Shown: positions 26,828-36,221 of the stretch, piece after piece | How positions within the stretch are numbered: position 1 is the stretch's first letter | Layout: every line of letters begins with the position of its first letter | Assembly: GCA_020974905.1 (NCBI GenBank) | Contig: CP087563.1 | Span: forward strand, 4,092,001-4,156,000 | DNA from: Planctomycetes bacterium syqfu | Lineage (GTDB): Bacteria; Planctomycetota; Phycisphaerae; Phycisphaerales; Phycisphaeraceae | Reading direction: 5' to 3' | Length of the DNA: 64,000 nt | The notes under the pieces: generated by a model | The model's database searches: none | What the model was told of the DNA's origin: nothing | Seen by the model: the letters and a program-made list of their open reading frames with translations, nothing else | Program-made: the position numbers and the translations under genes

Positions 26828-27742
26828 ATGATTCAAGGCATTTTCGACATTCAGGTCAACGGTTACGGCGGCGTGGACTTTAACTGCGATGACCTGTCCG
26901 CGGAGGCATTGCATCAAGCATGCGTCAAGCTGCGGGATGATGGTGTATCAGGAATACTGGCAACCATCATCACTGAAAAACTGCCGGTGATGGCGCAGCG
27001 TTTAGCGCGGCTGGTTGAACTTCGTCAACAGGACGAATTGATCAAAGAAATGATCAGCGGCTTTCACATTGAAGGACCGTTTATCAGTCCGACCGATGGG
27101 TATCGCGGCGCGCATCCCAAAGATGCAGTCTGCCCAGCGACAGTTGATGAGATGAAGCTGTTACTGGATGCAGCAGGCGGTCTGACACGGTTGGTCACCC
27201 TGGCACCGGAGTATGATGCGCGGATGCTGACGATTGCGTACCTAGCCAAACAGGGCATCACGGTGTCTGCTGGTCATTGCAATAGCAGCATGAACCAACT
27301 GCATGCCGCGATCGACGCAGGTCTGTCGATGTTCACGCATCTTGGCAATGGGTGTCCGGCAAACATGCCCCGACATGACAACATCATCCAGCGTGTGTTG
27401 TCACGACACGATAAACTCTGGCTGTGTTTCATCGCTGATGGTGTGCATATCCCGATGTTCGCGTTGAAAAATTACCTGGACATTGCAGGCAGTGATCGTT
27501 GCATCATCACCACGGACGCCATCGCCCCAGCGGGATTGGGGCCGGGCACCTATACACTGAGTCGATGGACTTTGCAGATCGGCGAAGACTTTGCAGCACG
27601 CAGCGAAGACGGCAGCCATCTGGTGGGGTCTGCCATCGACATGCCACGTGTGATCCAAAACCTGCAACAACATCTTGGGATGGATCAAACACAAATCGAA
27701 AAACTCATCTGCAACAATCCACGCAAGGCGATTGGTTTGTGA
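26828..27742 (+). CDS. nagA: N-acetylglucosamine-6-phosphate deacetylase, barrel-only form
   Basis: It deacetylates N-acetylglucosamine-6-phosphate to glucosamine-6-phosphate, the substrate of NagB. Catalytic features are all present: IFDIQVNGYGGVDFN, FHIEGPFIS (metal Glu), VSAGHCNSS and MFTHLGNGCP (metal His), IADGVHIPM and ITTDAIAPAG (catalytic Asp). At 304 residues it is about 75 shorter than typical NagA. It starts at the first barrel strand and ends at NPRKAIGL, so both pieces of the small beta-sandwich domain are missing. No upstream extension is possible because the nagB terminator lies immediately before. The 161-nt gap after it has a GCATTGC-ATC-GCAATGC hairpin (27788-27804). Confidence 0.85.
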   Translation: MIQGIFDIQVNGYGGVDFNCDDLSAEALHQACVKLRDDGVSGILATIITEKLPVMAQRLARLVELRQQDELIKEMISGFHIEGPFISPTDGYRGAHPKDAVCPATVDEMKLLLDAAGGLTRLVTLAPEYDARMLTIAYLAKQGITVSAGHCNSSMNQLHAAIDAGLSMFTHLGNGCPANMPRHDNIIQRVLSRHDKLWLCFIADGVHIPMFALKNYLDIAGSDRCIITTDAIAPAGLGPGTYTLSRWTLQIGEDFAARSEDGSHLVGSAIDMPRVIQNLQQHLGMDQTQIEKLICNNPRKAIGL

Positions 27743-27903
27743 AACTCAATTACCGATGTCGGTGGAATAAACTGCGTTGCAGTTTCAGCATTGCATCGCA
27801 ATGCAGCTATTGGTCGTGATGTGTATGCGATACATGAATTGTGTTGCGTGTGTGACAGTACACAATATTTCGCGATGTCGTGCATAACATCACGCGATCG
27901 TGA

Positions 27904-28509
27904 TCAACCCATTGCAAAGAGCATGGTAAAGAGGATGATCCAGATGATCCCCAGAAAATGCCAGTACATGGTCAGCAGTCGCACGGGCAGGAAAGTCTGT
28001 GCGGTGTAGCCGGTGGTGAAGGCGCGTTTGGTGATCATGCCCAGCGGGATGAGTCCGCCCAGGACGTGGATGGCGTGGAGGAGGATGACCATGAACACCA
28101 TGCCATACATCGCAATGCCGTCGTCAACGAGATGTTGATGCTTGCGAAGAAGCAGCGCCATGCCCGGGATTTGCGTGAGGACAAACAGGCCCGCGAGCAT
28201 GTCGGTCCAGATGAGTTGTTGTTTGAATTTCTGAATACGATCCCGTTGCAAAAGTCCGCAGGCCCGTTCGATGGTTAGCGAGCTGAGCAGGATTGCAATC
28301 GTGGAGATCCAGAGCACCGGCGGAAGTTGTATCTCACCGAGTTCGATTTTGTTTGAAAGACGAAATCGGATGATCAGGTAACCGACCACACAGGCACCAA
28401 AGAGCATGGTCAGTGCTGCGAGGAACAGCCACATGCCAAAGCGTCCGGTCTTGTTTTGTTTTTGCAATTCTGTGGAAACGTCGGTCGGATGTTGTGCTGA
28501 GAGTTCCAT
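27904..28509 (-). CDS. Extra cytochrome c oxidase subunit III-like membrane protein
   Basis: Five membrane helices are visible, starting with GRFGMWLFLAALTMLFGACV. The end TMYWHFLGIIWIILFTMLF matches the WHF-x-W signature of heme-copper oxidase subunit III. At 201 residues it is the short five-helix type. It is the last gene of the cox cluster, after subunit IV, so it is an accessory or alternative subunit III beside the longer one at 29083. The ATG at 28509 has TTGGAG upstream and is preferred over a start at 28548. Confidence 0.75.
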   Translation of the reverse strand: MELSAQHPTDVSTELQKQNKTGRFGMWLFLAALTMLFGACVVGYLIIRFRLSNKIELGEIQLPPVLWISTIAILLSSLTIERACGLLQRDRIQKFKQQLIWTDMLAGLFVLTQIPGMALLLRKHQHLVDDGIAMYGMVFMVILLHAIHVLGGLIPLGMITKRAFTTGYTAQTFLPVRLLTMYWHFLGIIWIILFTMLFAMG

Positions 28510-28593
28510 GTTGGTGCACTCCAATGGGTGCGGTTTGGCTTGGAACACGACTCAAGCAACGTGAGATGAAATCAAGCTGTCGGTCGTGTGTCG

Positions 28594-28965
28594 TTATTCG
28601 ATGACTTGCTGCGTTGGCGGCGGTGCTGCGGCTTCGACATCTTCGTGATACTGTGTGGTGTCCATGAGGATAATGCCGATCATCACGGAAGCAAAGAAGA
28701 TTGAAGCGATGAGGATCTGGCCGAAGAACTGGTTTTCATACTTGAGATGCATGTAAAACGCAGCCACCAGCGAGACTTTGATTGCTGCAACAATCAAGGC
28801 AACCCAGACATTCATCGGGCCCAGGTCGACCCATGTCACCGCAATGGTCAGAAACGTGAAGAACAGCAGCAACACGTAGATGCCCAAGAGCAGCGGGATG
28901 GAACTGACATGTTCGTGTTCATCATCGTGGTGTTCGTGACTCGGATTGGCAGTTGCTTCAGTCAT
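28594..28965 (-). CDS. coxD: Cytochrome c oxidase subunit IV (prokaryotic type)
   Basis: A 123-residue protein with a His/Asp/Glu-rich N-terminus and three membrane helices. LIVAAIKVSLVAAFYMHLKYENQF is the signature of the small bacterial subunit IV (COX4_pro/CtaF) and FFASVMIGIILMDTTQYH follows. It stabilises the oxidase in the inner membrane. It lies between the two subunit III-like genes; the gap towards the long subunit III contains a copy of an intergenic repeat. Confidence 0.85.
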   Translation of the reverse strand: MTEATANPSHEHHDDEHEHVSSIPLLLGIYVLLLFFTFLTIAVTWVDLGPMNVWVALIVAAIKVSLVAAFYMHLKYENQFFGQILIASIFFASVMIGIILMDTTQYHEDVEAAAPPPTQQVIE

Positions 28966-29082
28966 TTTTTATTTCAGGGATCAGGGATTGGGGATTCGGG
29001 ATTAGGCAAAGACAGTCAATACGCATTTCATATGCTTGTTCTTTCATAATCACTCATCACTAATCACTAATCACTCTCCTAG
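28966..29082. repeat. act-cox intergenic repeat, copy 1
   Basis: It opens with GGGATCAGGGATTGGGGATT-type repeats, has a central GCATTTC, and closes with ATCACTAATCACTAATCAC-type repeats, giving an imperfect long inverted repeat. Copies 2 (32997-33106) and 3 (36095-36221) share this layout. Confidence 0.55.
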
Positions 29083-30186
29083 TTAGTGAATCAGATACAA
29101 CAACGGGAAAAGGAAAATCCAGATCAAGTCCACCAGGTGCCAGTAGAGTCCGACGATATCAACCGGGACGTTGTAGGCTTTGGAGAAATGACCTTTGCAG
29201 GCACGCACGAAAATCCAGGCGATCAGTGACATACCGATGAGTACGTGGAGCACGTGAAGACCGGTCATCAGGTAATAGATCTGGAAGAAGTGATGCACGC
29301 GCGGTTTTTCCAACTCGGGAAGTTGGTCGTAAGTGAGTATGTGATGACCTGCATGATCCTCGGGCTTGTCGCTAGCCGGAGCTTTGAGGATCTGCGGATT
29401 CACGCCAGCCGGACCATTGTCGGGCACAGCGATGGTTGAGTGTTCCAACTCACCGGGCTTGGGTGCCTCGACGGTTAACGACTCGCGGACTTCACCAGCT
29501 TGATCGTCAGCGTGATGCTCGGCCGGTGTCACCGCGTGCGTGTCATGTTCAGCATGATGCGGCGGGTGATAGCCAAGCTCGGGAATCTGGTATTGCCTGG
29601 GGACTTGCCAATGCACGCCGTACTTGCCGAAGTAATGGTTCTCAATGTTCTTGATATGCCAATGCTTCATGGTCGGCGTGATAGCATACTCACCGGAGAG
29701 TCCCAGCGACTTATTGGCCTGTTCGACATCAAAGTAGGCATTGCGTGCACCGGGATAAAGTCCGCTGTGGAACTTGGAAGTGTACTCGACATACTTGACG
29801 CCCAGGAAACCAAAACCACCCAGCAGCGTGATCGCCAGCAGAAGTTTGAGCAGTTGCTGTTGACCAAGTTGAGCAGCACGAACCGCCCAGGCCATGGTCA
29901 TGGAACTGGTGAGCAGGATCACGGTGTTGATCGCACCGAGTTTCATGTCGAGCATTTTGTGTGCATACATGAAGATGTCGGTGTGATTGGCACGGTAAAT
30001 GGCATAGCCGCAGAAGAGTCCGCCGAACATGAGGATTTCGGTGGACAGGAAGGCCCACATCCCCAGCTTGGCAGAGGTGTTCTGCTGATGCTTGGTTTCA
30101 AAGTGATGGGCGACATGCGGATCGTGAGCGTGGCCGTGATCCGAATTGTGAGCCGTATCATTTGGGTTGGCAGTGGTATCAGTCAT
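29083..30186 (-). CDS. coxC: Cytochrome c oxidase subunit III, long form with hydrophilic insert
   Basis: The subunit III core is visible as [26 protein letters not shown] at about residues 40-65, further helices, and a C-terminal [26 protein letters not shown] then [21 protein letters not shown]. Between the third and fourth helices is an extra hydrophilic segment of roughly 150 residues (about 135-290), rich in His, Pro and Glu, which is not part of the usual fold. At 367 residues it is far longer than the ~200-residue norm. The gene overlaps coxA by 8 nt, so translation is coupled. Confidence 0.88.
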   Translation of the reverse strand: MTDTTANPNDTAHNSDHGHAHDPHVAHHFETKHQQNTSAKLGMWAFLSTEILMFGGLFCGYAIYRANHTDIFMYAHKMLDMKLGAINTVILLTSSMTMAWAVRAAQLGQQQLLKLLLAITLLGGFGFLGVKYVEYTSKFHSGLYPGARNAYFDVEQANKSLGLSGEYAITPTMKHWHIKNIENHYFGKYGVHWQVPRQYQIPELGYHPPHHAEHDTHAVTPAEHHADDQAGEVRESLTVEAPKPGELEHSTIAVPDNGPAGVNPQILKAPASDKPEDHAGHHILTYDQLPELEKPRVHHFFQIYYLMTGLHVLHVLIGMSLIAWIFVRACKGHFSKAYNVPVDIVGLYWHLVDLIWIFLFPLLYLIH

Positions 30187-31933
30187 TGGCTTTCACATAC
30201 CCCTTGATGGATTCATCGTATTGCCATTCGGTCATGTCGTACGGATCACCGGCAACCGGTGTGTCAGCAAAGTTGTCATGCGGCGGCGGCGAGGAACACT
30301 GCCATTCGAGCGTGTTGGCGCCCCACGGGTTGGCCGGTGCCGGGGCACCTTTGAGCAGTGAGTGAATCCAGTTAAACAGCACCAGGAACAGACCCGTGCC
30401 CAGCACAAATGCACCGCCGGTGGAGATGTGATGGTAGATCATGTAGTCATCGACATACGACGCGTAACGACGCGGCATGCCCTGGGAGCCAGCAATAAAC
30501 TGGATGAAAAACGTGAGGTTGAATCCGACGAAGACCATGGCGCAGGCAATCTTGCCGACCTTTTCGGAGTACATCTTGCCGGTCATCTTCGGCCACCAGT
30601 GATACATCCCGCCGAGGAACGCGATGAGCACACTGCCCATCATCACATAATGGAAGTGGGCCACGATGAAGTAGGTGTCATGCAGGTGAATGTCCGTTGC
30701 CAGGGCACCGAGGAATAAACCCGTCAGCCCGCCGATGGCAAAGAGCAGGATAAACGAGAGCACATAAAGCATCGGCGTCCGCAGGTGAATCTCACCGCGA
30801 TACATCGTGCTCAACCAGTTAAACACCTTGATGGCAGAGGGGATCGACACACTGAAAGTCAGCAAGCTGAACACGGCGTTGGCCATGGCGGATTGGCCGG
30901 AGGTGAACATGTGATGCCCCCAGACGAAAAAGCCAAGCAGTGCAATCGCGATGGAACTGTAAGCAATGAAGCTGTAACCGAAAATATGCTTGCGGCTGTG
31001 CGCGGTCACCAGTTCGCTGATCACACCCATGGCTGGTAACACCATGATGTACACCGCCGGGTGCGAGTAGAACCAGAAAAAGTGCTGATAGAGAATCGGG
31101 TCACCATCGAGGTTGGGATCGAAAATCCCCACGCGGAACGCACGCTCAGCGATGAGCAGAAGCAGCGTGATGGCAAGCACCGGGGTGGCAAGCAACTGGA
31201 TAATCGCCGTGCCGTACAGCGCCCAGAGGAACAGCGGCATGCGGAACCAGTTCATCCCCTTGGGACGGAGCATGTGCATTGATGCGATGAAGTTGACGCC
31301 GGTGAGAATTGAGGAAAAGCCCAAGACAAACGCGCCGAACGTCGCTTCAACGACCGCGGAGTTGGAGTCCATGGAGTATGGTGTGTAGAACGTCCAACCG
31401 GTTTCCAGACCGCCGTAACCAATATACGGTGACAGGCCGGGGAACATGGCAACCAGCACGCCCTTGAGCAGCACCCATGCCAGGATCAACGAACCAATCA
31501 CGAAGATGTGAAAGCTCGCCAAATTGAGTTTGGGGAATGCCACGTCCTTGGCGCCAAGCATCAAAGGCAGGACAAAGTTACCCAACACCGCGGGGATACC
31601 GGGAATGATAAACAGGAACACCATCACCGCACCGTGAAGCGTGAACATGTGGTTGTAGATGTCCATCCAGTGTTTGAGGTATGCCGGATCATAGTTGGCA
31701 TGGTTATCGATGTTGGCGATCGGCAGCGCCAACATGGTGCGCAGGATCAGGGCGAAGATACCACCAAGCAGCAGAAAGGCGCAGATGGAAATACCGTACA
31801 TGATACCGATGCGCTTATGGTCAACCGTGAATGCCCAGGACATAAAACCCTTGGAGTGGTTGAGGTAATTATCGCTGGAGTTATGTTGGGACTCGGGCAA
31901 TTTGTTGGCATGAGGTGTGGGAATCGAGGTCAT
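30179..31933 (-). CDS. coxA: Cytochrome c oxidase subunit I (heme-copper oxidase, A2-type channel motif)
   Basis: The catalytic subunit reduces O2 to water and pumps protons. Heme and copper ligands are visible: [11 protein letters not shown] (low-spin heme His), [15 protein letters not shown] (CuB His), [10 protein letters not shown] (CuB His pair) and [10 protein letters not shown] (heme His pair). The channel residue is not the E of A1 enzymes (HPEVY); instead YSHPAVY marks the A2 class, as in Rhodothermus and Thermus caa3 oxidases. The length of 584 residues is normal. It overlaps coxB by 4 nt and coxC by 8 nt. Confidence 0.96.
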   Translation of the reverse strand: MTSIPTPHANKLPESQHNSSDNYLNHSKGFMSWAFTVDHKRIGIMYGISICAFLLLGGIFALILRTMLALPIANIDNHANYDPAYLKHWMDIYNHMFTLHGAVMVFLFIIPGIPAVLGNFVLPLMLGAKDVAFPKLNLASFHIFVIGSLILAWVLLKGVLVAMFPGLSPYIGYGGLETGWTFYTPYSMDSNSAVVEATFGAFVLGFSSILTGVNFIASMHMLRPKGMNWFRMPLFLWALYGTAIIQLLATPVLAITLLLLIAERAFRVGIFDPNLDGDPILYQHFFWFYSHPAVYIMVLPAMGVISELVTAHSRKHIFGYSFIAYSSIAIALLGFFVWGHHMFTSGQSAMANAVFSLLTFSVSIPSAIKVFNWLSTMYRGEIHLRTPMLYVLSFILLFAIGGLTGLFLGALATDIHLHDTYFIVAHFHYVMMGSVLIAFLGGMYHWWPKMTGKMYSEKVGKIACAMVFVGFNLTFFIQFIAGSQGMPRRYASYVDDYMIYHHISTGGAFVLGTGLFLVLFNWIHSLLKGAPAPANPWGANTLEWQCSSPPPHDNFADTPVAGDPYDMTEWQYDESIKGYVKAND

Positions 31934-32991
31934 TGCTGGCCCTCCGTCGTCGTTTCAGACGATTGGTTTTCTTGTTCACTGGCGGCCTGGTCATCCTTCT
32001 CAAGCGGTTCGGTCGGGATCGTGCCGTCGAAGTGTTTACTGATGGACTTGAAATACAGGATCAGGGCGGTGATCTCCGAGTCCTTGAGTTGCCCCTTGTA
32101 GGTCGGCATGACATTCTGATAACCGGCAACGATATGCGCACCGGGTTCAAGAATGGATTCTTTAATGTAATCTTCATCCGCCAGGAGTTTGCTGCCATCG
32201 GTCATGGCTTCTTCGCGTCCAAACAAATCCTTGAACGTCGGACCTGTGGAAGCTTGACCATCACTGGTGTGACATTGGGCACAACCACGCAGGTTGTAAA
32301 TCTTCGCACCAGCCTCAGCAGGCGACATCTTCTTGAGGAAGTTGGCAGCATCGGTCAGCCAACCTTCAAACTCACCCGCAGGATGCACGGTCACCGTGGA
32401 CTTCATCACCGAGTGTTGCTGACCGCAATACTCAGCACAGAACAGGTTGAAATCACCAGGTTGCGTGGCAGTGAACCACGTCTTGGTGAAGCGACCGGGG
32501 ACCGCGTCTTTCTTGATACGGAAAGCGGGGATGAACAGACTGTGAATCACGTCATCAGACTGCATCACCAAACGGATCGGCGTATCCACGGGAACGTGAA
32601 GATTGTTATCGACATGACCGTTGGGATAGACGAACTGCCAGGACCATTTCTTGGCAATCACCTGGATTTCATAGGCCTGGCTGGGTGGCGTTGCCATATC
32701 CAGAAAGCCTTTGAAGCCGAAATAGAAAATACCCATGACGACAATCGTTGGGATGATCGACCATGTGAGTTCCAAAGCCGTGGAGTGATGCGGCGCGGGC
32801 TTGTTGGCCTGGTAGCCTTCACGCTTGCGATAGCGGACCACGAACAGAATCATCCAACCCAGAATCATCATGAACATCAACACGCACAGCCAGTAGATGA
32901 AGTAGAACAGTCCATCGACTTCACTGCCATAGTTTGACGCGTTGTCGGGCATCCAGACACGGGAGCCAAGTTGTGCTAGTAGGTTTATCAT
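31930..32991 (-). CDS. coxB: Cytochrome c oxidase subunit II with fused cytochrome c domain (caa3 type)
   Basis: Two N-terminal membrane helices are followed by a cupredoxin domain with the binuclear CuA site ([12 protein letters not shown] plus the upstream HSLFIPAF histidine), then a class I cytochrome c domain with CAQCHTSDG and axial methionine in [10 protein letters not shown]. The fused haem accepts electrons directly from the alternative complex III. The ATG at 32991 (MINLLAQLG) is chosen because the longer frame from 33054 lies in a repeat element and has no sensible N-terminus. The C-terminal ~25 residues are acidic and Gln/Ser-rich. Confidence 0.94.
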   Translation of the reverse strand: MINLLAQLGSRVWMPDNASNYGSEVDGLFYFIYWLCVLMFMMILGWMILFVVRYRKREGYQANKPAPHHSTALELTWSIIPTIVVMGIFYFGFKGFLDMATPPSQAYEIQVIAKKWSWQFVYPNGHVDNNLHVPVDTPIRLVMQSDDVIHSLFIPAFRIKKDAVPGRFTKTWFTATQPGDFNLFCAEYCGQQHSVMKSTVTVHPAGEFEGWLTDAANFLKKMSPAEAGAKIYNLRGCAQCHTSDGQASTGPTFKDLFGREEAMTDGSKLLADEDYIKESILEPGAHIVAGYQNVMPTYKGQLKDSEITALILYFKSISKHFDGTIPTEPLEKDDQAASEQENQSSETTTEGQQ

Positions 32992-32996
32992 TGTTG

Positions 32997-33106
32997 TTTC
33001 ATAACCCTTTTTTAAGGGACTATGGACTCGCAACCAGAGACCAGGGCAAGGCATTTCAAACCAATCTTGTTTTCCATGTCTTTCCCTGGTCTCTAGTCCC
33101 TAATCG
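32997..33106. repeat. act-cox intergenic repeat, copy 2
   Basis: The left arm has AAGGGACTATGGACT and AGAGACCAGGG, the centre reads AAGGCATTTC, and the right arm has CCCTGGTCTCTAGTCCC and CTAGTCCCTGG. The arms are complementary in blocks. It fills the gap between the sco stop and the coxB start. Confidence 0.6.
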
Positions 33107-34117
33107 CTAGTCCCTGGCATCTGTTGCCTCCGTCATCGCCTGTTTTTTACGTTCGCGTCGCAGAGCAATCAGGACCACGGTGCTGATGATCAGCACGGTC
33201 ATGACGCCCCCGGCACGCATGATGTTCAATGCCGCCAAGGTGTAGCGACCCTTGTTTGCGTCATACAAAAAGCAGTAAAGCAACACGGAATCGACCACGT
33301 TGCCGATCTTGTTTTCCGAAGCTTCGACCAGGCTCAGACGCGTGGTCCGGGGCACATACTTCACACCATAGAGATAGCGGGAAACCTGCCCGTCGGGTGT
33401 GAGAATGATCAACGCTGCTGCATGGACATATTCCTGGCGATCCGGATTCCAGCGGTAACCAAAACCCACCGTTTCAGTCAACGCCTTGATGCTCGGGTCT
33501 TTACCCACCAGGAAATGCCAACCCTTGTCGGCACCGGCTTGTCCCAGTTCCTTGAGGTAGTTCTGCTTTTTGAGTTTGGCGACCACGGCCGTATCACGCG
33601 GATCAAAACTCACCGACAGGATGTCGTAGTCCTTACCAACCTTCAGGTCCATCTCCTTGGCAACGTCGAGTGTCGCGTTGAGAACCAGGCCACAAAGCAT
33701 CGGGCACTGGAAATAACCGAGATTCAAAACCACCGGGCGACCGGATTTGAAGTAGTCACCCAACGTCACGCTTTCGCCAAGCTCATTGGTGAACTGCGCA
33801 TCCAATGGCAGCTTTGCGCCGAGCTTCTGCTCAATGGTCACGCCAGCGATTTCCTCGGGACTGCGTTCCTTGCGCGATAGCGTGTCATCGAGTGTCCGTA
33901 CGTCATTTTCCGGATCAACGATCAACGCAGGCGGTTTGGAGATCACGCTGCGGCCACGGTTCTCGGCCTTGATTTCGTTGGCGGTCTCACTGGCAGCATG
34001 AACGACACCCACCTGCATCGCAAGCAGGATCAGCATGACACAGCCACGGGCAATCGACTTGCGCTTGCGACGTGAAAACGTGACAACACCGGCTTGATTG
34101 GCGGTAGAAGGTTTCAT
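33107..34117 (-). CDS. SCO1/SenC-family copper chaperone
   Basis: It delivers copper to the CuA centre of subunit II. An N-terminal anchor (about residues 25-42, IARGCVMLILLAMQVGVVHA) precedes a thioredoxin-like domain with the copper motif CPMLC and the distant histidine in YVHAAALIIL. A C-terminal membrane helix (AGGVMTVLIISTVVLIAL) is present, as in the long variant found with alternative complex III operons. ATG at 34117 is used; a GTG at 34141 is in frame. The position between act and cox genes is the usual one. Confidence 0.9.
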   Translation of the reverse strand: MKPSTANQAGVVTFSRRKRKSIARGCVMLILLAMQVGVVHAASETANEIKAENRGRSVISKPPALIVDPENDVRTLDDTLSRKERSPEEIAGVTIEQKLGAKLPLDAQFTNELGESVTLGDYFKSGRPVVLNLGYFQCPMLCGLVLNATLDVAKEMDLKVGKDYDILSVSFDPRDTAVVAKLKKQNYLKELGQAGADKGWHFLVGKDPSIKALTETVGFGYRWNPDRQEYVHAAALIILTPDGQVSRYLYGVKYVPRTTRLSLVEASENKIGNVVDSVLLYCFLYDANKGRYTLAALNIMRAGGVMTVLIISTVVLIALRRERKKQAMTEATDARD

Positions 34118-34212
34118 GAGGTTCTTCTTTTTCGCGATCACTGCTTTACAGGTTCGACATGGCGTTGTCGAGATTCAGAAAGTGTGCAGACAGTGAACGT
34201 GGTAATGTTCTT

Positions 34213-34515
34213 TTACTTTTTGTTCAGTGACTGGGCTGTCAACTTGATGGCCTGGTCAATCGGAATTGCAGCGATCTGTTTTTGTTGATCAACCCAACGA
34301 TAACTGTTGATCTTCTCTTGCTGTTTGAGTTTGACTTCACGCAGCACCCAGTTGGGGTTGTTGGCTTCCTTGCGTACCTGTTCGTTGTGCTGCTCGTAGT
34401 AGAACCATGCCTGCAAGGCAAAGACCACCACGATGAGCAAAACGGTACTCACCGAGCCAATGGCCACCAGCGTCGGGATGTCCACGTATTCTTTTTCAAC
34501 AGTCTTCACTGCCAT
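34213..34515 (-). CDS. Small single-pass membrane protein in the act-cox operon
   Basis: One hundred residues with a short cytoplasmic start, one membrane helix at about 13-36 (IPTLVAIGSVSTVLLIVVVFAL) and a soluble C-terminal region rich in Gln, Lys and Asn. There is no cofactor motif. It sits between actF and sco in the same orientation, as small unknown proteins often do in these operons; an assembly or supercomplex-linking role is plausible but inferred. Confidence 0.7.
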   Translation of the reverse strand: MAVKTVEKEYVDIPTLVAIGSVSTVLLIVVVFALQAWFYYEQHNEQVRKEANNPNWVLREVKLKQQEKINSYRWVDQQKQIAAIPIDQAIKLTAQSLNKK

Positions 34516-34550
34516 AGGTCACCTGCTTCATTTCACTGGTCAAAACCAGA

Positions 34551-36080
34551 TTACATATTCTTAAATGCCAGCGACTCGGTCATGCGCGGGTCTTTCTGCG
34601 GGACGATCGCATTAAGCGAACCCACCCACACGGCGCCAGCAACGAACAAGCCACCCAGGCCGACCATGGTCAGAATTTCCACCAGGCCAACCTTCAAACT
34701 CACGCTCATCTCAGGCATGATCAGCCACCACAAATCAACCCAATGGAAGACCAGCAGCCACACCGCCCAGAACTGCAGCGTCGCATTGGTTCGCTTGATA
34801 TGTCGACTCATCAAACCGATAAACGGGATGAAGAAGTTACAGAAAATCATCGCGATGCTGACAATGCTCCAGCTGTTAAAGTCCGCAGAAACGGTCGTCG
34901 CACCACGGGCCACAAACCAGAACGTGGTCTCAGGCAGTGATGCATACCAGATGAGCATGTACTGCGAAAAGGCGATGTAAGCCCAGAAGACCACAAAGCC
35001 GAAGAGGAACTTGCCATGGTCGTGCAGGTGTTCCTTACTCACGGTGTCCTTGTCGATGATGCCCTTGTTACGCAGGAACGAAAGCACCAGGATCAGGACC
35101 GCGAAAATCGAAAGCATGCAGCCAGCAAAGTAGTACACGCCAAAGATCGTCGAGAACCAGGCAGGACTCAGCGACATGATCAAATCAAACGTCGCATAGG
35201 TCACCGTCACCGCAAAAAGCACGATGGCCAATGGCGAAAGGCGTTCCATGAAACGGGTCAATTGCACATCACCGGTGGTGTCCTGTTCCACGCTCTTTTT
35301 CCAGAACGTGAAACTCAGGCCAATCCAAACCGCAAAGTAAATCACCCAACGAGCAATGAAAAACGGCACATTCAGATAGGCCGCTTTCTTGGCGGTGTAG
35401 ATTTCTTCGGTGTGCGGATCGATCACGCCAGGGATATGGCGGTGACCATCCAGCGTCACGGCTGGTTCAGTGTGTGATTCATCAACGACGACTTCTTGAG
35501 CCGGTGCTGCGTGAACGACTGAAGCGGTATCGGCAGCATGGGCGGCTTTCTTTTCATCCGGAGCATATTCGTCACGGGCGGTCAATGAGGCGTGGCCGGT
35601 TGCAGGTTCAGCGTGATCGGCTGCCGGTGCATGATCGTCGGTCGTATGCGTGGTGTCCGCGTGTTCCTCACCTTGAGCCGGAGCATGGTGAGCATGCGAA
35701 GCAGCCCAGGGGTAAACATCGCCACCACCCAGCCACACATTGGCCGCGATCGGCAAAAACGCGATCGCCATCACGGGCATGGTCATGGCCAACACTTCGG
35801 CAACGCGACGGGAAGTCACGCTCCATGCTGCGCGCGAGATGTGTTGGATACAGACGAAGAACAACGCGCCGAGGCTGATACTCAGGAAGAAGGCAAAGGC
35901 AATGATGTAGGCGAACATGAAGCGCGTCAGGCCGTAGTTACCCACTGCCGCCAGAATGATGGCTGGAACCAGGGCACCGATGGCACCGACTGCCGGGATG
36001 CAGAGTTTGCCCCCTGTCAGCTTGCCAGCGGTTGAAGCTTTGCCGGCGTCCGGGCTTTGTGTTGTTTCTTGTTCAGTCAT
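34551..36080 (-). CDS. actF: Alternative complex III subunit ActF (integral membrane, second quinol subunit-like)
   Basis: About ten membrane helices, with the ActF/ActC-like features WVIYFAVWIGLSFTFWKKSVEQD and FVVFWAYIAFSQYMLIWYASLPETTFW. It belongs to the quinol:cytochrome c/HiPIP oxidoreductase that replaces bc1. A loop at about residues 125-220 is an insertion rich in His, Ala, Asp and Glu (HAHHAPAQGEEHADTTHTTD). It is the last act gene, followed by the small membrane protein and sco. Confidence 0.88.
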   Translation of the reverse strand: MTEQETTQSPDAGKASTAGKLTGGKLCIPAVGAIGALVPAIILAAVGNYGLTRFMFAYIIAFAFFLSISLGALFFVCIQHISRAAWSVTSRRVAEVLAMTMPVMAIAFLPIAANVWLGGGDVYPWAASHAHHAPAQGEEHADTTHTTDDHAPAADHAEPATGHASLTARDEYAPDEKKAAHAADTASVVHAAPAQEVVVDESHTEPAVTLDGHRHIPGVIDPHTEEIYTAKKAAYLNVPFFIARWVIYFAVWIGLSFTFWKKSVEQDTTGDVQLTRFMERLSPLAIVLFAVTVTYATFDLIMSLSPAWFSTIFGVYYFAGCMLSIFAVLILVLSFLRNKGIIDKDTVSKEHLHDHGKFLFGFVVFWAYIAFSQYMLIWYASLPETTFWFVARGATTVSADFNSWSIVSIAMIFCNFFIPFIGLMSRHIKRTNATLQFWAVWLLVFHWVDLWWLIMPEMSVSLKVGLVEILTMVGLGGLFVAGAVWVGSLNAIVPQKDPRMTESLAFKNM

Positions 36081-36094
36081 CCGAGTACTCTTTG

Positions 36095-36221
36095 TTTTTC
36101 AGGGACTAGGGACGAGCAACTTGGGACGAGGGAAAAGGCATTTCTTTTCCGATCCCGCTTGTGCTGTATTCCCTACTCCTGCCTTGTTGTCTTAAACCCT
36201 AGTCCCTAGTCGCTTTTCTTC
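36095..36221. repeat. act-cox intergenic repeat, copy 3
   Basis: The left arm has CAGGGACTAGGGACGAG and GGGACGAGGG, the centre AAGGCATTTC, and the right arm ATTCCCTACTCC and CCCTAGTCCCTAGTCGC. Arms are complementary in blocks. It fills the gap between actE and actF. Confidence 0.6.

Noticed and set aside
31915-32937. Plus-strand 340-codon frame antisense to coxB
   Set aside because: coxB with CuA and haem motifs is certain on the minus strand; this frame has no recognisable feature.
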